Source of the DNA: Bacteroidales bacterium
GTDB lineage: Bacteria; Bacteroidota; Bacteroidia; Bacteroidales; Rikenellaceae
DNA length: 64,000 nt
Direction of reading: 5' to 3'
NCBI GenBank assembly: GCA_949419965.1
Contig: CASPAC010000001.1
Span: 92,748 to 156,747, forward strand
The notes under the pieces are model-generated. The model ran no database searches. It was not told the origin of the DNA and worked only from the letters and a program-made list of their open reading frames with translations. Numbering within the stretch: position 1 is the stretch's first letter; each line of letters begins with the position of its first letter. The translations under genes were made by a program, and so were the position numbers. This document shows, piece after piece, positions 41,227 to 49,946 of the stretch.

Positions 41227-42122
41227 CGCACCGCCACCACGCATCACACGGTCACCATCGGATTTCGTCGCTCAACCGCGCTTTTCTGATCGGCATCGCG
41301 CTCAACGTGTTGTTCGTGGTTGTGGAATTTCTTGCCGGACTGTGGTATGGTTCGATGAGCTTGCTTTCCGATGCCGGACACAACCTTTCGGACGTCTTCA
41401 GTCTGCTGTTGGCCATGCTGGCGTTTCGGCTGGCGCAGGTGCGGCCCACGCAGCGTTATACCTATGGTTATAAGAAAAGCACGGTGCTTATTTCGTTGTT
41501 CAATTCGTTGCTGCTTCTCATCGCCGTGGGGATCATCATCGCCGAGAGCGTGGGGCGCATGCTCCATCCTGCTCCGATCCAGGGCGGCGCCATCGCGTGG
41601 ACGGCTGGCATCGGCGTGCTGGTCAACGGTTTTACGGCGTGGCTTTTCATGAAAGATCGCAAACGCGACCTCAATGTCAAGGGAGCTTATCTTCACATGG
41701 CGGCCGATGCGCTGGTGTCGGTCGGCGTGCTGGTGTCGGGGTTGGTAATCGTCCGCACGGGCTGGACGATCGTCGATCCCATCGTGGGGATGATCATCGC
41801 TGTCGTGATCGTGGCTTCGGTGTGGTCGCTGACGCGCGACAGCCTGCGCCTTTCGCTCGACGGCGTGCCGGCGGGGATCGATGTCGCCGAGTTGGAACGA
41901 CGCATGATCGCCGTCGAGGGGGTCGAAGCGGTGCATCACATCCACGTTTGGGCCATGAGCACGACTGAAAATGCACTGACAGCCCATGTGCTGCTCTCCG
42001 ATCCGTGTATGATGGTGCAGGTAAAACCCCGGCTCAAAGCAATGCTTTCCGAGGCGGGCATCTGCCATGCGACGCTCGAATGCGAAATCGTTGCGGAACA
42101 TTGCAGCGGGCGGTGCGAATGA
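41223..42122 (+). CDS. Cation diffusion facilitator (Zn/Co/Cd/Fe efflux) transporter
   Basis: This 299-residue member of the CDF family exports divalent metal ions in exchange for protons. A His-rich cytoplasmic N-terminus (MTHRHHASHGHHR) precedes six membrane helices. The metal-binding HxxxD pairs are in SDAGHNLSD (helix 2) and HMAADALVSV (helix 5), as in zinc transporters. A cytoplasmic C-terminal domain ends with HHIHVWAMSTTENALTAHV and CEIVAEHCSGRCE. The start overlaps the hemerythrin-LuxR gene by 4 bp (ATGA), strong evidence for a shared role. Confidence 0.92.
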   Translation: MTHRHHASHGHHRISSLNRAFLIGIALNVLFVVVEFLAGLWYGSMSLLSDAGHNLSDVFSLLLAMLAFRLAQVRPTQRYTYGYKKSTVLISLFNSLLLLIAVGIIIAESVGRMLHPAPIQGGAIAWTAGIGVLVNGFTAWLFMKDRKRDLNVKGAYLHMAADALVSVGVLVSGLVIVRTGWTIVDPIVGMIIAVVIVASVWSLTRDSLRLSLDGVPAGIDVAELERRMIAVEGVEAVHHIHVWAMSTTENALTAHVLLSDPCMMVQVKPRLKAMLSEAGICHATLECEIVAEHCSGRCE

Positions 42123-42218
42123 AATAATCGGAATGTTGCGATCCGGTGCGTTGGGCGGCTTTTCTGCCGTGCGAGTGCCGTACTCTCCGGCGGGAGGCGA
42201 AGTCGCCGTTCTGGTTTT

Positions 42219-42464
42219 CTATGGCACCGGATCGTATCCGCTTCCGCCCCAGGGGTGGCAGCGGGCCAGGCGCCGCAAGGTAAGCCATCCTCCTTTCAGC
42301 GGGCCGTATTTGCGCAGTGCTTCCAGCGCATATTGCGAGCAGGTAGGCGTGTAGCGGCATGCGGGCGGCGTGAGCGGCGAGATGCACAGCTGATAGAATC
42401 GCACGAGCAGCAGCAGGGGCAGAGCTAATAAGCGCTTGAACAAAGTATGCGTTTTGTCGTTCAT
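42219..42464 (-). CDS. yidD: Membrane protein insertion efficiency factor YidD
   Basis: This 81-residue protein assists YidC/Oxa1-dependent membrane insertion. It shows the hallmark [39 protein letters not shown] and [13 protein letters not shown]. It follows rnpA as in most bacteria. The ATG at 42464 is used; a TTG at 42479 overlapping the rnpA stop is also possible. It is the last gene of the ten-gene minus-strand run. Confidence 0.94.
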   Translation of the reverse strand: MNDKTHTLFKRLLALPLLLLVRFYQLCISPLTPPACRYTPTCSQYALEALRKYGPLKGGWLTLRRLARCHPWGGSGYDPVP

Positions 42465-42475
42465 GGCCGAATCGG

Positions 42476-42886
42476 TCAAAGGAGATCGTCCGGCTGCCGA
42501 CCCGCCGTTTGCATTTGTTCGCCTATTGTCGAAAGAATTTTCACGACGGCGCGTTCGATGTGTTTGTAAGGCAGCGCCTCTTTCGATGTATAGATCAAAG
42601 CCATCGTAAGATCCGTCCCTGTTTGGCCGGGGGCGAGGAGCTGTTTTTGCTGGCGATAGGCTTCTTTGGTGCGGCGGCGCAGCAGATTGCGCTTGTTGGC
42701 CCGCTTGTGGTATTTCTTGGGTACGGAAAACAAGACTTCCGGCCGGCCGGCGTCGTTTGCGGCGGATTCCGCGAGCCAGATATAACGGAACGGAAAGACG
42801 AAGCCGCTTCGGCCCTGCTCGAAAAGACGGCGGATCGCTCCGAGCGACCGAAGCCGCTCTGCGCGGGGAAGCGAACGGTCGGACAT
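42476..42886 (-). CDS. rnpA: Ribonuclease P protein component
   Basis: This 136-residue basic protein is the protein subunit of RNase P, which trims the 5' ends of tRNA precursors. The RNR signature is in [20 protein letters not shown], and the N-terminus [20 protein letters not shown] fits the family. It lies between hemD (9-bp gap) and yidD. rpmH, often the upstream neighbour in other phyla, is not here. Confidence 0.94.
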   Translation of the reverse strand: MSDRSLPRAERLRSLGAIRRLFEQGRSGFVFPFRYIWLAESAANDAGRPEVLFSVPKKYHKRANKRNLLRRRTKEAYRQQKQLLAPGQTGTDLTMALIYTSKEALPYKHIERAVVKILSTIGEQMQTAGRQPDDLL

Positions 42887-42895
42887 GCTGCGGGG

Positions 42896-43756
42896 CTATT
42901 TGCGGGATTCGGCGTTGGCGCGGCGCGTGCGGCTCTTGGCCAGTTTGTGCTGCTGGGTGCGCAGGAACTCCTCCTTGTGCGTGTCGGTCGTCAGGGCTAC
43001 CGGCTCGACCTCTTCGCCGCGTTCGATTTTGGTCAGATACAAGTCGATCGCCTTGGCCATCGAGGGTGCGGCGGGCGTGGGAGCGTTGGCCAGCACACGC
43101 AGTTCGGCATCCAGCGCCGCGCGCAGCGTGCCGTCGCCGAAGACCGCCACGGGGGGCAGGTCGGCCGGCTTGTACTTCGCCACGAGCGTCTTGACGTCGG
43201 AGGGCGAATAGAGGGCCAGCAGGCCGTATTCCGAGACGTGCACCGCATCGAGGTCTGCGGCGACCGTGCGGGCCAGAATGACGGGGTCGACTGCGAGTTT
43301 GAGCTTCGACAGCGCATCGGGCAGCTCGGGTTTGTGCGGCTCGCTGAGCGCCAGGAGGAATTTTTCCTCCTTGTGCTTGATGATCAGTTCGACGAGCGAC
43401 GTGAACGACCCGTCGGCGAACGATATTTTGCGCTTGCGGTAAACGATGTATTTTTGCAGGTAGAGGGCCACGGCCTCGGTCTGGCAGATGTATTTCATGG
43501 TCTCCGGCACGGCGATGCGGGCCTCTTCGCAGATGTGGAAGAAACTATCGACGGTGGTGCGGGACGTGAAGATGACGGCCGTGTGTGTGAGTATCTCGAC
43601 CCGCTGGGCGCGGAATTCTTTCAGGGAGACGCCCTCCACGCGGATGAAAGGGCGGTAGTCGATTTCCACTTCGTGCCGCCGGGACAATTCGTAGAACGGG
43701 GATTTCTCGATGATGGCTGGTTTCGGCTGCGAAACCAATACGCTGTCGATTTTCAA
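42896..43756 (-). CDS. hemD: Uroporphyrinogen-III synthase (HemD-like)
   Basis: This 286-residue protein matches the two-lobed HemD family as found in Bacteroidetes. HemD cyclises hydroxymethylbilane to uroporphyrinogen III for heme or cobamide synthesis. Recognisable strings are [38 protein letters not shown] and [17 protein letters not shown] basic tail ([16 protein letters not shown]) extends the C-terminus. The only in-frame start before an upstream TAA is a TTG, preceded by AAAAGGAGG. Sequence conservation in this family is low, so the function is likely rather than certain. Confidence 0.82.
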   Translation of the reverse strand: MKIDSVLVSQPKPAIIEKSPFYELSRRHEVEIDYRPFIRVEGVSLKEFRAQRVEILTHTAVIFTSRTTVDSFFHICEEARIAVPETMKYICQTEAVALYLQKYIVYRKRKISFADGSFTSLVELIIKHKEEKFLLALSEPHKPELPDALSKLKLAVDPVILARTVAADLDAVHVSEYGLLALYSPSDVKTLVAKYKPADLPPVAVFGDGTLRAALDAELRVLANAPTPAAPSMAKAIDLYLTKIERGEEVEPVALTTDTHKEEFLRTQQHKLAKSRTRRANAESRK

Positions 43757-43760
43757 ATGT

Positions 43761-43770
43761 ACCTCCTTTT
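43761..43770 (-). promoter_or_regulatory. Strong Shine-Dalgarno sequence before the hemD TTG start
   Basis: The minus strand reads AAAAGGAGGTACAT and then TTG, a full-length Shine-Dalgarno core with a 5-nt spacer. Such sites are rare in Bacteroidetes, whose ribosomes largely do not use them, so this one supports the unusual TTG start. Confidence 0.7.
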
Positions 43771-43793
43771 ACGGTTATTGTTGCTTCTGGGGT

Positions 43794-44924
43794 TTATCTT
43801 ACCGCTAACAGCCACAGCAGGCTGAAAGGGAAGATTTCCACGATGCAAAGGTACAAAAACCAATATAAAATCGGAATTTTTTTTACAAGAAACAGCTGCG
43901 ACGTCTCTCTGAGGCACAAGATTGCCGTAATGGCCAATCCGATGGCCGTGATGTAGAGCCAGCTGGTACCCAAGTCCGAGGGAACGAGCGCCAGGAGCAG
44001 GAACAGCGGGAGGGCGAAAATGGCCGCCAATGCAAAATAGGTGCGTTTGAGCATCCATATTTGGTCGGTCAGCAACATGGCGAGCGTGACCGTGCCTACG
44101 GTCTTCAGCAACAACGACTGGTAGACGGCGATCAAAGCCCACAGCGCTGTGGCAAGCAGGCTTGCTGTGGCAAGCAGTTCGCGGGGCCAGGCTTCCGGAA
44201 TCTCGGCGGGCAGCAGCGTGTCGACGCATTTGATCGTTGCGGCGCCCAGGAACAGCAGGCCGAAGACTGCCGCGATGTTGAGGAACCGGAGCATGTTGTT
44301 GCCGCTGCCCGAACTCTCCGTGAGCCGTTCGTGCGAAGCCCGGGTGTGGAAAATCCGGCGGAAAAGCAACACGATGTCGTTCAGATGGCGATAGAGGAAG
44401 ATGGCATAGGCCGCCGTGAGCAGCAACACCAGGATTTCGAACGCCGGGGTGCCGGTCAGGGAGCGGGCCGGGGCGGTCGCGGGCGACGGAACCGGAATGC
44501 CGGCCGCACGGAACGAGGCGGCGCCGAAAACCTCCTGCGGTGCAACGTTGCGGAAGGCCGGTTCGGCGACGGTTGTTGCGGGCAGCGAATCGTGCGCATG
44601 CCCAAGGTCGTCGGAAAAGAACAAGCCGGAAGCAAGAAGCGAATCGGGGCCGGAAAGAGAGGCCGTGGCCATTAACGAATCGGAGCCGGAAACGGTGTTT
44701 TCTTCGGGCAACGATGCGGCGGTCGTCGGCCGGGTTGCGGCCGAAGCATCGTGGGGCGGGGTTGCCGAGCGCGCGTTTGCGGTCGTGTCCGCCGTCTTTG
44801 GAGCAGAGACGTCGGAAAGAGCGGGTGCGGCCGTCGGGGCGATCGTCACTGCGTCGCCTGCCGGCTGTCTGTCGGTCGTTTGGGGCGGCAAGCTGTCGCT
44901 GCGGGGTGTCTGGGTGCCGGTCAT
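43794..44924 (-). CDS. DUF4271-domain membrane protein
   Basis: This 376-residue protein has an N-terminal cytoplasmic region of about 170 residues, rich in Ala, Ser, Pro and Thr and apparently disordered. A DUF4271 membrane domain with six or seven helices follows (FEILVLLLTAAYAIFLYRHL, FLNIAAVFGLLFLGAATIKC). The family is restricted to Bacteroidetes and has no known reaction. It begins within the stop of the histidine kinase gene (ATGA) and lies before hemD, an arrangement that suggests a linked role in the envelope or tetrapyrrole metabolism. The function is unknown. Confidence 0.83.
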   Translation of the reverse strand: MTGTQTPRSDSLPPQTTDRQPAGDAVTIAPTAAPALSDVSAPKTADTTANARSATPPHDASAATRPTTAASLPEENTVSGSDSLMATASLSGPDSLLASGLFFSDDLGHAHDSLPATTVAEPAFRNVAPQEVFGAASFRAAGIPVPSPATAPARSLTGTPAFEILVLLLTAAYAIFLYRHLNDIVLLFRRIFHTRASHERLTESSGSGNNMLRFLNIAAVFGLLFLGAATIKCVDTLLPAEIPEAWPRELLATASLLATALWALIAVYQSLLLKTVGTVTLAMLLTDQIWMLKRTYFALAAIFALPLFLLLALVPSDLGTSWLYITAIGLAITAILCLRETSQLFLVKKIPILYWFLYLCIVEIFPFSLLWLLAVR

Positions 44925-46096
44925 GTCTCAAAAATGCGTTTGAGCGTGATGCGGATCGTGGTGCCTTTGCCCGGTTCGGAGTCGATCACGGCGATGCGTC
45001 CTTGGTGGTATTCCTCGACGATACGGCGCGAGAGCGACAATCCCAGGCCCCAGCCGCGGGTCTTGGTGGTAAAGCCGGGTTCGAAGATGCGCTTCCAGTT
45101 GCTTTTGGGGATGCCTTTGCCGGTGTCGCGCACGTCGATCATCACGTGTTTTTCGTCTGCCGAAATCCGCACGTCGATCGCCCCGTGGCCCTGGAGGGCG
45201 TCGAGCGAGTTCTTCATCAGGTTCTCGACCACCCATTCGAAGAGCGCCGCGTTGATGTTGGCCTGCACGGGCGCGATGGCCAGCCCGTTGTAGTCGAGCG
45301 TCACGTTGCGGGGGATGCGTTTGCGGAAATACATGACCGATTCGCCCACGGTCTCGTTGATGTTGGCCGGGGTAAGCGGCGTTTCGGAGCCGATCTTCGA
45401 GAAGCGGTCGACGATCTTCATCAGGTGCGTCAGATCCTTGTTCATCTCCTCGACGGCCGCCGGATCCACGGGTTGCGAGCGCAGATACTCGATCCAGCCC
45501 AGCAGCGACGAGGTGGGCGTGCCCAGCTGGTGGGCCGTCTCTTTGGCCAGACCGATCCATACGCGGTTCTGCTCGTCCTGCTTGGTCGAACGGAAAGCGA
45601 TGAATCCCAGCAGGATGAAGAGCGTGACGACCAGCAGCTGCACGTAGGGGAACCAGTAGAGCGACTTGAGCAGCCGCGACTTGCCGTAGAAGATGATGTG
45701 GTAGTGGTCGTTCGTCCACCAAAACCGCACGGGCAGCGGGGTGTTCTCCTCGGTAAAGCGCTCGATCTGGCGGCGCAGCAGGTCGGGATGGTCGATCACG
45801 CGGTCGGGAATGAGGTGCGAGTTGATGACCTCCAGATTCTCGTTGGTAATGATGAACGGAATGTTGTTGCTGTTCGACACGATGTCGGCGATCAGCGGGT
45901 CGGCCATGGCGTTGCCCGTCGCATTGCGGTTGACGCGTTCCATCGCATGCGCCCAGAGCGCGACGTCGTGCTGTTCCTTCTGTTTGAGCCGCTGGGCCAT
46001 GTTGTTGGTGTAGAGCAGCGACAGCGCACCCAGAAGCACGCCGATAATGATTACTACCACGCGGTTGCGGAACGAGAAGATGCGACGGAATTTCAT
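44921..46096 (-). CDS. Sensor histidine kinase without a partner regulator
   Basis: This 391-residue inner-membrane kinase has a first helix (VVVIIIGVLLGALSLLYTNN), a periplasmic domain of about 115 residues and a second helix near 151-168. The phosphoacceptor is H189 in LAKETAHQLGTPTSSLLGWI. The ATP-binding domain shows ENLMKNSLDAL, DTGKGIPKSNWKRIFEPGF and GLGLSLSRRI. No response-regulator gene lies in the same run, so the partner is elsewhere. The gene is 12 bp downstream of ctpA and overlaps the DUF4271 gene by 4 bp. Confidence 0.92.
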   Translation of the reverse strand: MKFRRIFSFRNRVVVIIIGVLLGALSLLYTNNMAQRLKQKEQHDVALWAHAMERVNRNATGNAMADPLIADIVSNSNNIPFIITNENLEVINSHLIPDRVIDHPDLLRRQIERFTEENTPLPVRFWWTNDHYHIIFYGKSRLLKSLYWFPYVQLLVVTLFILLGFIAFRSTKQDEQNRVWIGLAKETAHQLGTPTSSLLGWIEYLRSQPVDPAAVEEMNKDLTHLMKIVDRFSKIGSETPLTPANINETVGESVMYFRKRIPRNVTLDYNGLAIAPVQANINAALFEWVVENLMKNSLDALQGHGAIDVRISADEKHVMIDVRDTGKGIPKSNWKRIFEPGFTTKTRGWGLGLSLSRRIVEEYHQGRIAVIDSEPGKGTTIRITLKRIFET

Positions 46097-46108
46097 GGCG
46101 GGCGGCGG

Positions 46109-47764
46109 TTACTTGCGCGGTGTATCCTGCTCGGTCAGGATGCGCGCATATTCCTGCGGGTTGTGCAGCAGCTCGATGGCCTGCTGCACGTCGCGGTCGT
46201 CGGGCAGCGAGTGGGCGAGCACCGCTTCGGTGTAGCCATGGCGCAGCACGATGTCGTTGTCGATCGAGCGGACGATCTCCTTGCGGTAGGTCTCCAGGTT
46301 GGCCTGCGTGTCGTCGCGCAGGTTCTTTTCGAGGGTTTCGATCTGCTCGTCGATGGCGTCGAAGCGATCCGCCTTGGCCGCGTCGCGCAGTTGTTTGAGC
46401 GCCCGGCGCGAATCCGACTCGTAAGGCACCTCCTTGTCCTGCATGAAGGTGCGGAAGTCGTCGTAGTCGGCATCGGTAATGGTAAACGATACCAAGTCGT
46501 CCGGCTTCCCGGGGTTGCGGCGCATGTAGTCGTCGGCGAAATCCTCGATGAAGCCCAGCGCATAGAGCGTCGCCGCAAAGCGGCTGATGTACTCCGGCTC
46601 GGTGCGCAGGTCGGGCATCACGCCGCCGCCGTCGTAAACCTTGCGCCCGGCGCGGGTCGTGAACTCCGAGATCAGCGAGTCGGGAACGGCGTTCACGGCG
46701 CCCTGCTGCGAGTGCGAGTAGTCGATGGCCTGGATGCAGCGGCCCGAGGGGATGTGGTATTTGGCCGTCGTGAGTTTCAGCATGGCGTTGTAGCCCAGCG
46801 GGCGGGTGCTCTGCACCAGCCCCTTGCCGAAAGTGCGCTGCCCGACGAGCACCGCGCGGTCGAGGTCTTGCAGCGCGCCGGCCACGATTTCGGCTGCCGA
46901 AGCCGAGTTGCCGTTGACCAGCACGACCAGCGGCAGGTCGGGAAATGCCGGCTCCGAGGCCGTGCGGTAGACCTGCGCCGACTCGGCGGTGCGCCCCTTG
47001 GTGGTCACTACTTCGGTGCCTTTGGGCAGGAACATCGAGAGAATCTTGACGGCCTCCTGGAGAATGCCGCCCGAATTGGAGCGGTAGTCGAGGATCAGCC
47101 CTTGGAGCCGGCCCTCGCTGCGGAGCCGTTCGATGGCGGCGCGCATCTCTTCGTAGGAACCCTCCGTGAAGTCGCTGTGGCGGATATAGCCGATTCCCTC
47201 GGCTGCCCAGCCGGCATAGGGGATGCTCGGGATGGCGATGCGTTCGCGGGTCAGCGTCACGGTCTGCTGCTGCCCGTCGAGGTGCTCGACGCTGACTTTT
47301 ACCTGTGTGCCCGGGTCGCCCTTGAGCAGGGCCGACACCTGGTCGGTCGTGAAGCCGCGGGCGTCCTTGCCGTCGATGGACATGATCTTGTCGCCGATCT
47401 TCAGCCCGGCGCGGTCGGCGGGCGAACCCTTGTAGGGCTGGGCGAAGATCACGCGGTCGCCTTTCTGGCGGATGAGCGAACCTACGCCGCCGTATTTCCC
47501 GGTGGTAAGGATTTCGAAAGTCGACATTTCGTCGGCCGGGATGAATTCCGTATAGGGGTCGAGTCCGCGCACCATGCCCTGGGCGGCTCCGGTCATGAGT
47601 TTGTCCGGATCGACGGGATCGACGTATCCGAGCGAGAGTTCGCGCATCATGTTGACCGCGATCTCCATGTTGCGGCCCAAACCGAAATCGTTGGGTTGGG
47701 CGTAGGTCAGCAACAGCGCGGCGCCGATGGCCCCTGCGGCGCAGAGAAGGTATTTTCTATTCAT
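46109..47764 (-). CDS. ctpA: C-terminal processing peptidase (S41 family)
   Basis: This 551-residue periplasmic protease has an N-terminal signal/anchor (MNRKYLLCAAGAIGAALLLT). A PDZ domain lies at about 85-160 (GVGSLIRQKGDRVIFAQPYK, GLKIGDKIMSIDGKD). The S41 catalytic core contains the Ser in VNGNSASAAEIVAGALQDLD and the Lys in GQRTFGKGLVQST. The family trims outer-membrane or periplasmic proteins and murein hydrolases. It overlaps the upstream unknown gene by 8 bp and precedes a histidine kinase. Paralogue numbering (ctpA, prc) is uncertain. Confidence 0.92.
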   Translation of the reverse strand: MNRKYLLCAAGAIGAALLLTYAQPNDFGLGRNMEIAVNMMRELSLGYVDPVDPDKLMTGAAQGMVRGLDPYTEFIPADEMSTFEILTTGKYGGVGSLIRQKGDRVIFAQPYKGSPADRAGLKIGDKIMSIDGKDARGFTTDQVSALLKGDPGTQVKVSVEHLDGQQQTVTLTRERIAIPSIPYAGWAAEGIGYIRHSDFTEGSYEEMRAAIERLRSEGRLQGLILDYRSNSGGILQEAVKILSMFLPKGTEVVTTKGRTAESAQVYRTASEPAFPDLPLVVLVNGNSASAAEIVAGALQDLDRAVLVGQRTFGKGLVQSTRPLGYNAMLKLTTAKYHIPSGRCIQAIDYSHSQQGAVNAVPDSLISEFTTRAGRKVYDGGGVMPDLRTEPEYISRFAATLYALGFIEDFADDYMRRNPGKPDDLVSFTITDADYDDFRTFMQDKEVPYESDSRRALKQLRDAAKADRFDAIDEQIETLEKNLRDDTQANLETYRKEIVRSIDNDIVLRHGYTEAVLAHSLPDDRDVQQAIELLHNPQEYARILTEQDTPRK

Positions 47765-48227
47765 TGCGTTCTGCCGTTTGTATGTAAGAATCGAGCCGGT
47801 AACCGACCCGGGCGACGCCGCGGCGTATCCCCTCCAGCACGATCCATTGGCCGTATTGCGACACTTCGATTCGGTCTTCGAACAGAAGCATCGTGCGGTG
47901 CAGGAGCGTGTCGGCGCGGAACGTCAGTTTGCCGTCCGATTCTTCGGACAGCGAAAATCCTGCCGACTTGAACGCATTGACGAGCTGTTGGCGGTGCCGC
48001 TCCAGGTCGCCCTCTACTTTGCGCGAGACGAATCCGAAGCGCGGATACAAGGCGGCGAGCACGATGATGGCGATGAGCAGGGTCAGGTAACGATCCGTGT
48101 GGAGCATGACGTAGATCGTCTCATCGAGCGAGAGCGCGGAGGTGCCCGAGAGAAGCATCAGGGCCATGATCGCTACGCAGAGCACGCACATGGCGACGAA
48201 ATATTTGAAAGCACGCAGTAGATACAT
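47757..48227 (-). CDS. Small membrane protein of unknown function
   Basis: This 156-residue protein has two N-terminal membrane helices (YFVAMCVLCVAIMALMLLS and YLTLLIAIIVLAALYPRFGF) and a cytoplasmic domain of about 90 residues (EGDLERHRQQLVNAFKSAGF, MLLFEDRIEVSQYGQWIVLE). I know it only as a type found in Bacteroidetes without an assigned role. It starts 21 bp after ispH and overlaps ctpA by 8 bp. Confidence 0.72.
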   Translation of the reverse strand: MYLLRAFKYFVAMCVLCVAIMALMLLSGTSALSLDETIYVMLHTDRYLTLLIAIIVLAALYPRFGFVSRKVEGDLERHRQQLVNAFKSAGFSLSEESDGKLTFRADTLLHRTMLLFEDRIEVSQYGQWIVLEGIRRGVARVGYRLDSYIQTAERNE

Positions 48228-48248
48228 GAGAAAAAGGGTTTGCGGGGG

Positions 48249-49121
48249 TTATGGATTATTTATATTTATGTTCTTGATTTTTTCTGCCACCTCCTCCATC
48301 AACCGTCCGGGGGTCGACGTGGCGCCGCAGATGCCTGCCGAGCGGACGCCCTCGAACCATTCGGGGAGGAGTTCGGCTGCCTCCTCGACGGTGTAGGTGC
48401 GGGGGTTGGCGCGCCGGCACACTTCGAACAGCACCTTGCCGTTGGACGATTTGCGGCCGCAGACGAAGATCACGATGTCGAAGCGCAAAGCGAATTCGGT
48501 CAGATGCTGCTCGCGGCCCGAGACCTGGCGGCAGATCGTGTCGTCGATGCGCACGGCGGCCGGATCGGCGGCCCGGCGGCGCATCTCGGCGCCCAGCCGC
48601 TCGAAAAGCGCGATGCTCTGCGTGGTCTGGGAGAGAAAGTGGATGGGGCGGGCGAAGTCGATCTGCGTCAGGTCGGCTTCGTTTTCGATGACGATCGTGG
48701 GGTCGTCGACCTGCCCCGTGAGGCCCACCACCTCGGCGTGGCCCCGTTTGCCGAGGATGACGACCTGCCCGCCGACGGGGCGCATCTGCTCGTGGGCCTG
48801 CACCACGCGGGCTTGCAGTCGGGCGACCACCGGACAAGTGGCGTCGATGATGCCGATGCCCAGACGCCGGGCCTCGGCGTAGACGGTCGGCGGCTCGCCG
48901 TGGGCGCGGATGAGCATGCGGCACCCTGCGGCGCGGGCCATGTCGGCCCGGGTCAGCGTCTGCAACCCCAGGTTTTCGAGCCGCTGCACTTCGAGCCGGT
49001 TGTGGACGATGTCGCCCAGCGAGAAGACCGTGCCACCCTCGGCCAACGCCGCCTCGGCCTCGCCGATAGCCCGGACGACGCCGAAGCAGAATCCCGATTT
49101 ATGGTCGATCTCGATAACCAC
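48249..49121 (-). CDS. ispH: 4-hydroxy-3-methylbut-2-enyl diphosphate reductase
   Basis: This 290-residue iron-sulfur enzyme performs the last step of the MEP isoprenoid pathway, giving IPP and DMAPP. The three cluster-binding cysteines are C12 (SGFCFGVVRAI), C96 (IDATCPVVARLQ) and C197 (DDTICRQVSGRE). RAHGEP and LSQTTQS are further family motifs. The start codon is GTG (VVIEIDHKSG), with no better alternative upstream. It lies 126 bp downstream of cmk, a neighbour pair seen in other bacteria. Confidence 0.95.
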   Translation of the reverse strand: MVIEIDHKSGFCFGVVRAIGEAEAALAEGGTVFSLGDIVHNRLEVQRLENLGLQTLTRADMARAAGCRMLIRAHGEPPTVYAEARRLGIGIIDATCPVVARLQARVVQAHEQMRPVGGQVVILGKRGHAEVVGLTGQVDDPTIVIENEADLTQIDFARPIHFLSQTTQSIALFERLGAEMRRRAADPAAVRIDDTICRQVSGREQHLTEFALRFDIVIFVCGRKSSNGKVLFEVCRRANPRTYTVEEAAELLPEWFEGVRSAGICGATSTPGRLMEEVAEKIKNININNP

Positions 49122-49247
49122 GAAAGTAGATTATTTTATAGGCTGGATGTCCGAATCCGAACCCGATGGCTTGATTACCCGAACCCCGAATCCCGATTGT
49201 TCGATTGCCCGGTTGCCGGTCGGGGGCAGATTATCCGGTCGCTTGTG

Positions 49248-49946
49248 CTATTTTGTTATGTTGCTGAATGTTTTCATGAACCACTCCATCTGTTCGGCGA
49301 CGGTCATGCGGCTGTTGTCCAGCACGATGGCGTCTTCGGCCTGCCGCAGCGGCGATATGGCGCGGCTCATGTCTGCCTTGTCGCGTTCGCGCACGTTGCG
49401 CTCGATCTCTTCGAGGGAGACCTGCTGTCCCTTGGCGGTCAGCTCGTCGTAGCGGCGGCGGGCACGCACGGCGGGGTCGGCCGTCATGAAGAGTTTCAGC
49501 TCAGCATCGGGGAAGACCACCGTGCCGATGTCGCGGCCGTCCATTACCACGCCGCGGCGGCGTCCCATCTCCTGCTGCATCGCTACCAGCTTCTGCCGCA
49601 CGGCGGGGATGGCCGAGACCTGGCTCACGCAGTTGCTTACCTCGATGGTGCGGATCTTGCCCTCGACCAGATCGCCGTTGACATAGATGTCGCTGGCTCC
49701 GCGCGAGGGGTTGAACCGGAAGGTAATGGCGATCTGGTCGAGCAGGCGGCAGACGGCCTCCTCGTCGACGATGCCCGAGCGGATGGCGCCGTGTTCCTGG
49801 GCGTAGAGCGTCACGGCGCGGTACATGGCGCCCGTGTCGATGAAGATGTAGCCCAGACGTGCCGCGATGGCTTTGGCGAAGGTGCTTTTGCCGCATGACG
49901 AGAAACCGTCCACGGCGATTATGATCTTGTGCTTAGTGTCCGACAT
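49248..49946 (-). CDS. cmk: Cytidylate kinase
   Basis: This 232-residue enzyme phosphorylates CMP and dCMP. The P-loop is DGFSSCGKSTFAKAIA. It also shows FIDTGAMYRAVTLYA, the CMP-binding VVMDGRDIGTVVFPDAELK and DKADMSRAISPLRQAEDAI. The ATG at 49946 (MSDTKHKIIIAV) lies inside the end of the LysE-type gene, an overlap of 14 bp. An upstream TTG at 49961 was rejected. Confidence 0.95.
   Translation of the reverse strand: MSDTKHKIIIAVDGFSSCGKSTFAKAIAARLGYIFIDTGAMYRAVTLYAQEHGAIRSGIVDEEAVCRLLDQIAITFRFNPSRGASDIYVNGDLVEGKIRTIEVSNCVSQVSAIPAVRQKLVAMQQEMGRRRGVVMDGRDIGTVVFPDAELKLFMTADPAVRARRRYDELTAKGQQVSLEEIERNVRERDKADMSRAISPLRQAEDAIVLDNSRMTVAEQMEWFMKTFSNITK

Noticed and set aside
44540..47971. Open frame of 1143 codons opposite DUF4271, kinase and ctpA genes
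   Set aside because: It spans three well-supported genes on the other strand and shows no family features.
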